Assembly (NCBI GenBank): GCA_039821555.1
Contig: JBCBNX010000001.1
Coordinates: 1 to 64,000 of the forward strand
Direction of reading: 5' to 3'
Origin: Bacteroidota bacterium
GTDB lineage: Bacteria; Bacteroidota; Rhodothermia; Rhodothermales; Rubricoccaceae
DNA: 64,000 nucleotides
The position numbers and the translations under genes were made by a program. Each line of letters begins with the position of its first letter. Position 1 is the stretch's first letter. This document shows, piece by piece, positions 1 to 8,088 of this stretch. The notes beneath the pieces were generated by a model. It ran no database searches. It had not been told where the DNA came from and was given only the letters and a program-made list of their open reading frames with translations.

Positions 1-358
1 CTCGACGCAGTTCGAGCGAGCGCTCAACGCGGTGGGGGTTCGCCAGCGCTCTGGGCAGACCCGACGTCGGCCCGGGTGCGTCTTGGCCGACCGAGGGTAC
101 GACGTGGACCGTATCCGGGCGTGGCTGCGCCGGAAGGGCATCGCGGCGGTGATCCCGTCGAAGCGCAACCGGAAGTGCCCGCGTCGCTATGACCGTGCGC
201 TCTACCGGGAGCGTAACGTGGTTGAGCGGACGCTGGGTCACCTGAAGGAGCACCGGAGGATCGGGACGCGGCACGAGAAGTTGGCGGGGAGCTATCGGGC
301 GATGGTGCAGTTGGCGATCGTGGAGCGCTACCTGCGCGAATATCCAGACAGAGCCTAG
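1..358 (+). CDS. IS5-family transposase, C-terminal part (cut by window edge)
   Basis: DDE transposase that cuts and joins the ends of its insertion sequence. The reading frame is open to the first base of the window, so only the last ~119 residues are visible; a GTG at 32 is internal rather than a start. Visible features are LADRGYD (the second catalytic Asp region), IPSKRNRK, and NVVERTLGHLKEHRRIGTR, which carries the catalytic Glu and the Y/N-(2)-R-(3)-E-(6)-K type signature of IS5/IS4-like enzymes. The stop TAG lies at 356-358. The gene ends at what looks like the element's right end, so it is probably a normal 3' end and not a truncation. Subgroup (IS427-like) is inference. Confidence 0.85.
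   Translation, partial: STQFERALNAVGVRQRSGQTRRRPGCVLADRGYDVDRIRAWLRRKGIAAVIPSKRNRKCPRRYDRALYRERNVVERTLGHLKEHRRIGTRHEKLAGSYRAMVQLAIVERYLREYPDRA
340..358. repeat. Probable right terminal inverted repeat of the IS element, with a CTAG target duplication
   Basis: The bases just before the transposase stop read TATCCAGACAGAGC followed by CTAG. Elements of the IS427 group of IS5 commonly end in a GAGCC/GGCTCTGTC-type inverted repeat beside a short TA-containing target duplication, often with the transposase running into the terminus. If so, the stop codon TAG comes from the target site. The left end lies outside the window, so the pairing cannot be checked. Confidence 0.4.
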
Positions 359-406
359 TGAAGAGCAGGGCCGCGTTTGCAGCGGAGCGAAGGGGCCGCC
401 TATTGG

Positions 407-3400
407 CTAGCCGAGGAGACGGAGGGCGTCCTGGATGATGCCCCGGAACGCGAAGGCGTGGTCCTGGAGGGCCGCCACGCGGGTTGCCGCGTCAGCCTCA
501 AAGCGCTCCTGCCGGCTTTCCCGCTCAAGGTCGGCGCAGCGGCCGGCGAGCGCTGGCGCACCGAGCGTAGCCGTGGACGATTTCAGCTTGTGCGTGGCGG
601 CACGGACCTCGCTGTACGAGCGCGTCCGCACACCTTCCACGACGGAGCCGATCAGGCTCAGATCGGAGCGCAGGTAGCCTTCCAGCACTTCGCGTGCAAA
701 GTCGGGGTCGTCGACCCCTGAGATCTCGCGGAGGTGCTGAAGAACGCGCTGCGGGCTGGGCAGCACATGCGCGTCTGAGGCCGGACGAGGCGGAGGGGCC
801 TCCGGCTCGGGGAAGCTCGGTGCTGTTTCGAACGCAGAGAAGTCGAGCGTTGGCTCGGGGAGGGGCTGGGGCTCGACGGTGTCGAACGAGGGGAACGTGA
901 AGCCCGGGTCGTCGAGCAACGCGTTCACTTCCGACGAGGGAGGAGGAATGGGCTCGTCAACGTCTTCGCGGTCTAGGTCTTTGCGAGCTGCTTCGTCTGC
1001 TACAGGGGGAGGAGCGTCGAATGCCCGGGGTGCACGAGACGTGGGGTCGGGAGCCGACGGTTGCGAGAAGGAAGGGATCTCAAACGATGGGAACGCAAAC
1101 GGATCTAAAGTCGGCGGCGGCGGAGTGAGCGGAACCGGTGGCTGCTGCAACTCGAAGGGCGATGACGGAGCAGACGGTGCGGGAGGCGGTGCTGGCGAAT
1201 CGAACGCTGAGCCGGGTATGTCAGCATCGGTGAGGCTCGGCGTCGGAGGGAGCGGAAACAGCGCAGCCGTATCTACGTCTGGCTGGCCCGATGCCGCCTC
1301 GTCCATCGCCAGATCGCCCGGTACAATCTCAGCGCGGTAGCGTGAATCAGGAGCAGGCGGCCCGGGCACCGAGACTCCGTCGGCTTGCTCGGGCGGTGCG
1401 GTGTCTGAATGCTGCGGACCCGACCCGTCTACAGAGGCGGGCGACGACACGTCCGTCGAATCGTCGGGCTCCGCGGGAGGCGGTGCAGCGATGACAGGTG
1501 CCGCTGTGGGGCGCCTGAACGGATTACGCTTTGTCGAAGGATCCTGTAGCAGATCGGACGGGGGTGCTGAAAAGCCCTCGGGCATCTCGGTAGCCATCGG
1601 ACCGGGATCCGAGAGCGAGAAGCTCTGTGGCAGTGCCGAGGGTTTCCGCCCCACCTCAGGGAGGTCAGGCGCCGGTGCAGCAGAAAGGGACAGGCCGTCT
1701 GTGACCGTGCGGTTGACCTCGTCGCTGGGCGGAGGGGCGTTGCGGGCGAAGGCGGGCAGCTCCAACTCCGTCGAGCGTTGGATCGGGATGGCGGCGGATG
1801 TGCCCAGGGGAGCAGCGTCGAGCTTGAGTGCGGAGATGGGCTCACAGCGCATGAGCGCCTCAACGAGGGCCTCGCGGCGAATGGGCTTGGCGATGTAGTC
1901 GTCCATGCCGGCGCTGAGGCAGAGCTCCCGGTCGCCTTCCATGGCGTTGGCCGTCATCGCGACGATGCGTGGCTGGCGTTCTGGGGGGAGGGTAGCGCGC
2001 ACCTGCTGCGTCGCTCGAATCCCGTCGAGCACCGGCATCTGCACGTCCATCAGCACCAAGTCGTAAGCGAGACGATCGAGGGCATCGAGCACCTCCTGGC
2101 CGTTCTCGGCGAGGTCCGCATCGTAGCCGAGGCGCTCCAGAATGCGCAGCGCCACCTTTTGGTTGACGGCGTTGTCTTCGGCGAGTAGGATGCGCAAGGG
2201 CGGAAGCAGTGGCGTCTCGTCCGCCGCCCCACGCAGGGCGAGCTGCACCGCCTCGGGCGTCGGCGTCTCCTGGTTGCGCTGGATCCAGATCCCCTCCTCG
2301 TTGACCGTAGGAAGGTCGGCCAAGCCAGCCGGCTCGGCGCCGAAGATGCGCAGCAAGGCCTCGTAGAGCGTGCTCTGCTTGAGCGGCTTGGAGAGCACCG
2401 CTGCGAACAGGCCGTCCGTCTGCACCAGCGCGCCCGGCGTGGTGAGACCAATCAGCGGGAGCGCCGTGTCGCCCTCTCCGCCCGTCGAGGTGTACGCGTC
2501 CTGGAGCCCTCGTGCGAGCGTGAGGCTGTCCATGTCGCCGAGCTGCATGTCGATTAGGGCAGCATCGAAGCGACCGCCTTCGCGGAGCAAGCGGAGGGTG
2601 TCCAGGCCCCGGGGCGGCGCCGTCACCACCAGGCCCCAGGCGCGAAGCTGTTTCACGAGGGCCGTGCGGCTGGTGGTGCCGTCTTCCATCACCAGGATTC
2701 GCTTCTCGGCTACGGGCGCCTGTTTCCCTTTGAGGGCGGACCTCGTCACCGACGCTGAGGCGCGCACGAGGATCGTGAACGAGAAGGTGGAGCCTTGCCC
2801 CACTTCGCTCTCCACCCACATCGTGCCGCCCATCAACTCGGCGAGTCGTTTCGAGATCGCCAGCCCGAGGCCCGTACCGCCATATTTCCGGGTGTGTGAC
2901 GAGTCGACCTGGCTGAACGACGAGAAGAGGCGGTCGACGCGATCGGCGGGGATGCCGATTCCGGTGTCGCGCACGGCAAACATCAGTTCGTGGTCACCGC
3001 CCACGGTGCGTCGCTTTGAGACCGTGAGCAGGATCGCCCCGTGCTCGGTGAACTTGATCGCGTTGCCGATCAGGTTGACGATCACCTGGCGCAGCCGCGT
3101 CACGTCGCCGATGAGCGCCTGAGGAACGTCCTCCTCGATATGATAGACGAGGTCGAGGGGCTTTTCGTAGGCCTTGGAGGCAAGCAGATCGAGCGCCTCC
3201 TCGATCATCGCACGGAGGTCGAAGGGCGCCTCTTCCAGATCGATGCGGTCGGCCTCGATCTTCGAGAAGTCGAGGATGTCGTTGATGATCGTGAGCAGCG
3301 TGTCGCCCGAGATGCGGATCGTCTCGACGTAGTCGCGCTGCGTGTCGGTGAGCTCGGTGTCGCTCAACAGCGTGGTCATGCCGAGCACGCCGTTCATCGG

Positions 3401-3994
3401 CGTCCGGATCTCGTGGCTCATCGTGGCCAGGAACTCGGACTTGGCCTTGACGGCCACTTCCGCCTCGGCAATCGTAGACAGGAGTTCCTCTTCGAGGATG
3501 CGCCGCGACTGCACCGCGATGCCGCCGATGATGGGAACCGTGACCATGGCCGAGGTCAGCAGGACCGGGCTGAGCGATGTGTTGGGTAGGAAAAAGCCCA
3601 TGGCTGTAGCCACGCCCCCGACGACAACGCTGTAGCCCAGCATCCACCGCAGGTCGTGGAGCGAGATGGCGGTCAACACCGCCACGAGCACGAGCCCGAC
3701 CGCCTGGGCGTAGGCCAGTTGGGAGGTGTAGGCGAAGAAGAGGTGCAGGACCGAGTGAAGCGTGAGCACCGAGTAGGTGATCGGCCCCGCAAACCGCCAG
3801 AGGAACGGCGCGACGTAGAGCGTGCCCGCGGCCAGCAGCGAGGCCACGGCGAGGCCGATGCGCACGCCTAGGGGATCTGGGACGGCGGGGGTTACACTCT
3901 GGCTAAAGATGCCAATGCCGAGGCACAACGCAGCCAGAGCGAGCAGGAGAAGCTCGTAGAGGCGGATGGTGCGAGCTTCGGAGTCGTTCTGCAT
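407..3994 (-). CDS. Hybrid sensor histidine kinase with two receiver domains and an Hpt domain
   Basis: A 1195-residue multistep phosphorelay sensor in the inner membrane. Order: N-terminal membrane block of about five to six helices (residues ~12-165) without a large periplasmic loop; HisKA with [15 protein letters not shown] (phospho-accepting His194); HATPase with NLIGNAIKF (N box), DTGIGIP and [10 protein letters not shown]; a first receiver (~431-552, Asp482 and Lys536 kept but the acidic pair is MED and the usual T/S-A region is reduced); a second, textbook receiver (LLAEDN, Asp650 in [13 protein letters not shown], Lys in IAKP); a Pro/Ala/Ser/Asp-rich linker of about 340 residues (~730-1075); and a C-terminal Hpt domain with His1135 in [13 protein letters not shown]. 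No separate response regulator lies next to it; the output partner is unknown. Confidence 0.93.
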   Translation of the reverse strand: MQNDSEARTIRLYELLLLALAALCLGIGIFSQSVTPAVPDPLGVRIGLAVASLLAAGTLYVAPFLWRFAGPITYSVLTLHSVLHLFFAYTSQLAYAQAVGLVLVAVLTAISLHDLRWMLGYSVVVGGVATAMGFFLPNTSLSPVLLTSAMVTVPIIGGIAVQSRRILEEELLSTIAEAEVAVKAKSEFLATMSHEIRTPMNGVLGMTTLLSDTELTDTQRDYVETIRISGDTLLTIINDILDFSKIEADRIDLEEAPFDLRAMIEEALDLLASKAYEKPLDLVYHIEEDVPQALIGDVTRLRQVIVNLIGNAIKFTEHGAILLTVSKRRTVGGDHELMFAVRDTGIGIPADRVDRLFSSFSQVDSSHTRKYGGTGLGLAISKRLAELMGGTMWVESEVGQGSTFSFTILVRASASVTRSALKGKQAPVAEKRILVMEDGTTSRTALVKQLRAWGLVVTAPPRGLDTLRLLREGGRFDAALIDMQLGDMDSLTLARGLQDAYTSTGGEGDTALPLIGLTTPGALVQTDGLFAAVLSKPLKQSTLYEALLRIFGAEPAGLADLPTVNEEGIWIQRNQETPTPEAVQLALRGAADETPLLPPLRILLAEDNAVNQKVALRILERLGYDADLAENGQEVLDALDRLAYDLVLMDVQMPVLDGIRATQQVRATLPPERQPRIVAMTANAMEGDRELCLSAGMDDYIAKPIRREALVEALMRCEPISALKLDAAPLGTSAAIPIQRSTELELPAFARNAPPPSDEVNRTVTDGLSLSAAPAPDLPEVGRKPSALPQSFSLSDPGPMATEMPEGFSAPPSDLLQDPSTKRNPFRRPTAAPVIAAPPPAEPDDSTDVSSPASVDGSGPQHSDTAPPEQADGVSVPGPPAPDSRYRAEIVPGDLAMDEAASGQPDVDTAALFPLPPTPSLTDADIPGSAFDSPAPPPAPSAPSSPFELQQPPVPLTPPPPTLDPFAFPSFEIPSFSQPSAPDPTSRAPRAFDAPPPVADEAARKDLDREDVDEPIPPPSSEVNALLDDPGFTFPSFDTVEPQPLPEPTLDFSAFETAPSFPEPEAPPPRPASDAHVLPSPQRVLQHLREISGVDDPDFAREVLEGYLRSDLSLIGSVVEGVRTRSYSEVRAATHKLKSSTATLGAPALAGRCADLERESRQERFEADAATRVAALQDHAFAFRGIIQDALRLLG

Positions 3995-4202
3995 AGGGAC
4001 CGGGAAGGCGAGGTCGAGTAGGTAGGAACTACCCAGCAGTGGTGGCGAGGAAGGGGGTACCGCACCCTAGGGAGGAGTCCATGCCCAGGTTCAAAAGATG
4101 TGCCTGGCGAGAGAGCGGTGACGCGAGCGACGAGAGCGCCTGCGCATCCTCGCGCCCCTCCGCATCGTAGGCGCTGGCCGGTCCCTGCAGCCCCCACGCA
4201 CC

Positions 4203-5021
4203 ATGTCGCCCTCGAACCCCTCCGCCCCCTCGAAGCTCACGTCGCCAACGATCCCAGGCGAGCCCGTTCCGCCCACGGCGGTGGCCCACACCTATGCGGC
4301 CCTGACGCGTACGGCGACCTACAGCTTCCTCGTCGCGCTGCCGCTCCTGCTGCTCTACGAACTCGGGGCGCTGCTCATCAACGCTGACCGGTCCTTCGCC
4401 ATCCGCGTGGGGGCCGACGTGTGGATCAAGCAGTTTCTCGCGAGCCTTGGCGCGACCGGGCACCTCGCGCTCGGGGGCGTCGTGCTCGCCATCGGGATTG
4501 CCGTGTTCCTCTGGGAGCGCAAGAAGCGGCTGCCGCTGCGCCCGCGCTACTTCGCAGGGATGCTCCTCGAAAGCACCGTCTGGGGCGTCCTGCTCGCCTA
4601 CCTCATCAGCGGGACTGTCGGCGTGCTCTTCAACGGAGCGCTAGCGAGCGTTCCCGTGCTGGGAGCCGTGCAGGCTGCCGTGCCGGGCAAGGGGACGATG
4701 CTCGTGCTCTCGCTCGGGGCTGGGCTCTACGAAGAGTTGGTGTTCCGCGTGCTCCTGGTCGGGGGGCTCTACCTGCTCGCGCGGCGTGCCTTCGGGATGG
4801 AGCGTGTAGCCGCCTACGTCGGCGCGGCCCTCATCGGGGCGCTGCTCTTCAGCGCCGTGCACTACACCGGGCCCTACGCCGACCCGCTCGAATTGCCGTC
4901 GTTCACCTTCCGTTTTCTCTTCGGGCTCGCGCTTAACGCTCTTTTCCTCGTGCGTGGCTTCGGCATCGCCGCCTGGACGCACGCGCTCTACGATGTGATG
5001 GTAGTAGGCTTCTGGAGTTGA
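4203..5021 (+). CDS. CPBP-family intramembrane glutamic endopeptidase
   Basis: A 272-residue multi-pass membrane protease of the CAAX-processing/bacteriocin-processing (Abi, Rce1-like) family. The family's catalytic motifs are visible in order: EE at 177-178 followed by xxxR at 182 (YEELVFRVLL), FSAVHYTG with His220, and AAWTHALYDV with His260. Hydrophobic segments lie near 40-60, 85-105, 118-145, 165-195, 203-222 and 236-270. It starts at ATG 4203, preceded by 208 bases after the divergent kinase gene. The next gene is on the same strand, 122 bases downstream. In bacteria the substrates are mostly unknown; nothing here points to a specific one. Confidence 0.88.
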   Translation: MSPSNPSAPSKLTSPTIPGEPVPPTAVAHTYAALTRTATYSFLVALPLLLLYELGALLINADRSFAIRVGADVWIKQFLASLGATGHLALGGVVLAIGIAVFLWERKKRLPLRPRYFAGMLLESTVWGVLLAYLISGTVGVLFNGALASVPVLGAVQAAVPGKGTMLVLSLGAGLYEELVFRVLLVGGLYLLARRAFGMERVAAYVGAALIGALLFSAVHYTGPYADPLELPSFTFRFLFGLALNALFLVRGFGIAAWTHALYDVMVVGFWS

Positions 5022-5143
5022 GCTGCCAAGTGATCGGTGCCGCCGAGGCTTCGAGCCTTTAAACACCCAGATCCTCTCACGCGCCTACCTCAGCGGGTGC
5101 CTACCTTCCGTACGGTCTTCGTCTCCACACACTCGATCACCGC

Positions 5144-5764
5144 GTGCCCACGCTTCTCGAACGACTCCCTCCCGTTTTGGCCACGCCGCTCCGTCGGGTC
5201 TTTCGCCAGCAAATTGATCCACGCCTGGATGCTGCGGTGGACCTTCTGGGCGCGAGTGCTCTCTTTTCGTGCCTCCGACGGGCTGATCTCTACGACCTCG
5301 CCCGCCACGTTCACAAGCGCGACTACGACCGCGGTGAGGCGATCTACTACGAGCGCGATCCTGGCCTCGGGCTCTACCTCGTCGCGCACGGCGCCGTGGT
5401 CCTGCGCACGAGCGATTCGGAAGCGGGCGACGACCCCGACGCTGATGTCGTTCACCGCGTAGGTCCAGGCGGCACCTTCGGCGAGCGCGCGCTGCTGGGC
5501 GAGCACCGGCGCGCCACACGAGCGGAGGCCGTCGCCGACACGCGACTCCTGGGGTTCTTCCGCCCCGACTTTAAGACTCTCATCAAACGTCACCCGCGTC
5601 TGGGTACGCAGGTCGCCATCGCGGTGGGGCAGTACATCGCGGCGCGCGAGGCCTTGCTCCGCGACGCACTCGCTGCCGCCGACTCGCCCGCGTCCGTCCA
5701 CCGGCTCGTCTATGGCCTCCGCGTCCCGGAGGGCACGTGCGACCCGATGCCGTTCTTTCGGTGA
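5144..5764 (+). CDS. Cyclic nucleotide-binding domain protein without a DNA-binding domain
   Basis: A 206-residue protein with a GTG start. Residues ~35-165 form a cNMP-binding beta-roll of the CRP/PKA-R type: RGEAIYYERDPGLGLYLVAHG and the phosphate-binding cassette FGERALLGEHRRATRAEA (Phe112-Glu114, Arg122/123). In CRP the same cassette places a Glu and an Arg on the cyclic phosphate-ribose; both are present here. The tail (~165-206) is too short for a CRP helix-turn-helix, so this is a stand-alone sensor and not a transcription factor. The partner it controls is not evident. It ends just before a 16-base tandem repeat array. Confidence 0.8.
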   Translation: MPTLLERLPPVLATPLRRVFRQQIDPRLDAAVDLLGASALFSCLRRADLYDLARHVHKRDYDRGEAIYYERDPGLGLYLVAHGAVVLRTSDSEAGDDPDADVVHRVGPGGTFGERALLGEHRRATRAEAVADTRLLGFFRPDFKTLIKRHPRLGTQVAIAVGQYIAAREALLRDALAAADSPASVHRLVYGLRVPEGTCDPMPFFR

Positions 5765-5772
5765 GGGCGAGG

Positions 5773-5872
5773 CCGCGCCGTTCTCAAGCCGCGCCGTTCT
5801 CAAGCCGCGTGGCTCTCAAGGTGCGTGGCTGTCAAGTAGTGCTGTTGTCGAGCAAGCAGTGCTGTTGTCGAG
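5773..5872. repeat. 16-base tandem repeat array, five to six decaying units
   Basis: Units at 5773-5788 and 5789-5804 are identical (CCGCGCCGTTCTCAAG). 5805-5820 and 5821-5836 differ at several positions, 5837-5852 (TAGTGCTGTTGTCGAG) is more distant, and after a 4-base gap 5857-5872 repeats that last form almost exactly. The array lies between the stop of the cyclic-nucleotide-binding protein and the start of rlmD. It has no open reading frame of its own. Confidence 0.85.
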
Positions 5873-5933
5873 CTGGGAAGCTGTGATGCGGTGGGTTTTG
5901 CGTGGAGGACGAACAGTGCAGCATCGGGCCAGT

Positions 5934-5960
5934 TTGACGTTGCTAATCTCGCTCTACAGT
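5934..5960 (+). promoter_or_regulatory. Possible promoter of rlmD
   Basis: TTGACG at 5934-5939 and TACAGT at 5955-5960, 15 bases apart, lie in a locally AT-richer patch just upstream of the rlmD ATG at 5974. The spacing is shorter than the usual 17 and the leader would be very short, so this is a weak call. Confidence 0.25.
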
Positions 5961-5973
5961 TTCCCTACCGTTC

Positions 5974-7416
5974 ATGTCCGCAGACACCCGCCCGCCGAAG
6001 ATCAAACGCGGCGCCTCCGTCGAACTCACCCTGGAGAAGTTTGCCGACCGGGGTAAGTCGCTCGCGCGCGTCGACGGCTACGTCGTCTTCGTCCCGGGTG
6101 GCGTCCCGGGCGACCGCGTGCGTGTCGGCATCCGCAAGCGCAAGCGGAGCTACGCCGAGGGCGTGATCGAGGAGGTGCTCACCCCGAGCGACCTCCGCAC
6201 GGATCCGCGCTGCGAGTACTTCGGGACGTGCGGCGGCTGCAAGTGGCAGCATGTGCAATACGACGCCCAACTCGACGCCAAGCGCCAGAGCATCGCCGAG
6301 GCGTTCGCGCACGCGGGCGGCTTCGAGGCTGACATCAACGTGCTGCCGACCATCGGGATGGAGACGGACGACGGGGCCGCGCCATTTTTTTACCGCAACA
6401 AGATGGAGTTCAGCTTCTCGGCGCGGCGCTGGCTCACGGATTGGGAGATCGCCACGGGTGACGAGTTCGACACCAGCTTCGCACTCGGCCTCCACGCTCC
6501 TGGGCGCTTCGACGCGGTGCTGGATCTGAAGGCTTGCTACCTACAGTCGGAGTGGAGCGCGCGGCTCGTCAATGCCACGCGCGCCTTCGCGCAGGAGCAC
6601 GGGTGGAAGCCGTGGGCCATCCGCGACCACAAGGGCTTCCTGCGCCACCTCGTCGTCCGCACGCCTGCCAACACCGACGAGAACATGGTCGTGCTCACAA
6701 CGAACGGCCACGATGCCGAGCGGATGGAGGCCTTCGCCGCGATGCTGCGCGCCGACTTCCACGAGGCGACCACGTTCGTCAACGCCGTCAACACCGGCAA
6801 GGCCCAAGTCGCGTTTGGCGAGGTCTACCATACCATCTTCGGTCCGGGCGTCGTGCACGACACCATCGGCGGCTACCGATTCGAGATCGCGCCGAACGCC
6901 TTCTTCCAGACGAACACCAAGCAAGCCGAACGCCTCTACGCCGTCGCCGCCGACTTCGCCGACCTCACGCCCGATGACCTTGTCTACGACCTCTATTCTG
7001 GCGCAGGCACGATCTCGATCTACCTCGCCGAGCGCGTCAAGCAGGTCGTGGGCGTCGAACTGATCGAAGAGGCCGTGGCGAACGCGAAGGCCAATGCCGA
7101 GGCCAACGGTGTCGAGAACGTGACCTTCGCCCAGGGCGACATGCGCGACCTCTTCGCCCGCGCCTTTATCGAGGCCCACGGGCGGCCGGACGTGCTGATC
7201 GTGGACCCGCCGCGAGCGGGGCTGCATCCGCGCGTGGTTGAGCAGATCGGCAAGCTGAGGCCGGAGCGCTTCGTCTATGTCTCGTGCAACCCGCAGAGCC
7301 AGGCCCGCGACCTCGCGCTCCTGAAGGACATCTACCACGTCGAGCAGGTGCAGCCCGTCGACCTCTTCCCGCACACGCACCACGTCGAGGCCGTCGCCCA
7401 GCTGCGGCTGCGGTAG
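5974..7416 (+). CDS. rlmD: 23S rRNA (uracil-C5)-methyltransferase, RlmD/RumA family
   Basis: A 480-residue SAM-dependent RNA m5U methyltransferase. An N-terminal TRAM domain (~12-70) is followed by the Fe-S cysteines C80, C86, C89 (CEYFGTCGGCK) and C188, then the Rossmann core: FFQTNTKQAERLY, DLYSGAGTISIYLA (SAM motif), DPPRAGL, and VYVSCNPQSQARDL with the nucleophile C438 and the general base E472 near the C-terminus. Family members methylate 23S U1939 (RlmD), 23S U747 or both, or tRNA U54; the Fe-S cluster fits RlmCD/RlmD but the exact target base cannot be told from sequence. The start ATG lies 14 bases after a possible -10. The stop codon lies inside a 14-base tandem repeat. Confidence 0.88.
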   Translation: MSADTRPPKIKRGASVELTLEKFADRGKSLARVDGYVVFVPGGVPGDRVRVGIRKRKRSYAEGVIEEVLTPSDLRTDPRCEYFGTCGGCKWQHVQYDAQLDAKRQSIAEAFAHAGGFEADINVLPTIGMETDDGAAPFFYRNKMEFSFSARRWLTDWEIATGDEFDTSFALGLHAPGRFDAVLDLKACYLQSEWSARLVNATRAFAQEHGWKPWAIRDHKGFLRHLVVRTPANTDENMVVLTTNGHDAERMEAFAAMLRADFHEATTFVNAVNTGKAQVAFGEVYHTIFGPGVVHDTIGGYRFEIAPNAFFQTNTKQAERLYAVAADFADLTPDDLVYDLYSGAGTISIYLAERVKQVVGVELIEEAVANAKANAEANGVENVTFAQGDMRDLFARAFIEAHGRPDVLIVDPPRAGLHPRVVEQIGKLRPERFVYVSCNPQSQARDLALLKDIYHVEQVQPVDLFPHTHHVEAVAQLRLR

Positions 7417-7463
7417 TACAGGTGCGGTAGTACAGGTGCGGTAGCGCAGGAGCGGCAGTAATG
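7408..7463. repeat. 14-base tandem repeat, three to four units, spanning the rlmD stop codon
   Basis: Units: 7408-7421 CTGCGGTAGTACAG, 7422-7435 GTGCGGTAGTACAG, 7436-7449 GTGCGGTAGCGCAG, and a degraded fourth at 7450-7463. The first unit contains the last codons and TAG stop of rlmD (7414-7416), so the coding end appears to have been copied downstream. Confidence 0.85.
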
Positions 7464-7574
7464 AGGCTGATAGGCGCTGGCGTTGACGCATCCGCGCCGA
7501 AATGGCAGGAGCCGTGCAACGGTACGGCGCTTGAGTGGGAGCGCGATTTCCTACGACCGCTTTCCCTTCCTTCT

Positions 7575-7949
7575 ATGTTTCAGCAGGACTTTATCGTCCG
7601 TCAGGTTCAGCAGCTTGCTGAAGTCCTCGCGCGCGTGCTGTTTCACAAGCGAGCCGCCGACGAGGCCGAGGCACAGGAGGCGCTATCAAACGGCTTAGCT
7701 GCAGCCCTTGGCCTCGGCCTTGACGCGCTGCGCACGCTCAGCCGGGACGGACTCGTGGCGCGGTATACGCCAGAAGGGGCGATGTCCGTCGAAATGGCGG
7801 TCGCTGTGGCCGAGGTGCTACAAGAGGATGCGCAGCGAGCAGGCAGGCTTCGGGCGCTGTGGCTCTACGAGGCCGCGCTCGCGTCCGGCGCACCCGTACC
7901 GTTCGACATCCACGAGCGCATCGACTTGCTTCGCGAGGAGCTAGGCTAG
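7575..7949 (+). CDS. Small conserved protein of unknown function, DUF6483-like
   Basis: A 124-residue, mostly helical protein. The open frame reaches back to 7461, but the start is placed at ATG 7575 because MFQQDFIVRQVQQLAEVLAR is the typical opening of the small DUF6483-like proteins of Gram-positives and Bacteroidota, while the upstream extension is low-complexity and overlaps a tandem repeat. No catalytic motif, signal peptide or membrane segment is visible. It has its own intergenic space on either side (158 bases before, 139 after). Function unknown. Confidence 0.65.
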   Translation: MFQQDFIVRQVQQLAEVLARVLFHKRAADEAEAQEALSNGLAAALGLGLDALRTLSRDGLVARYTPEGAMSVEMAVAVAEVLQEDAQRAGRLRALWLYEAALASGAPVPFDIHERIDLLREELG

Positions 7950-8088
7950 AAACTGCGAGCCTGGTGCAACGTGTGAGCGGACACGCCGACCGACTCGAAT
8001 CTGGTCGTGCGGAGTGGCCTCTGTCGAAACGCTGTCAGCGCAGTCAGGTTAGCTTCCGGCCGAACCACCGCTCGCCCTCTGCTCCGCC

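Noticed and set aside
1860..2819. A 319-codon frame within the histidine-kinase gene on the same strand
   Set aside because: Frame-shifted reading of the receiver-domain region; Arg/Gly/His-rich without any domain.
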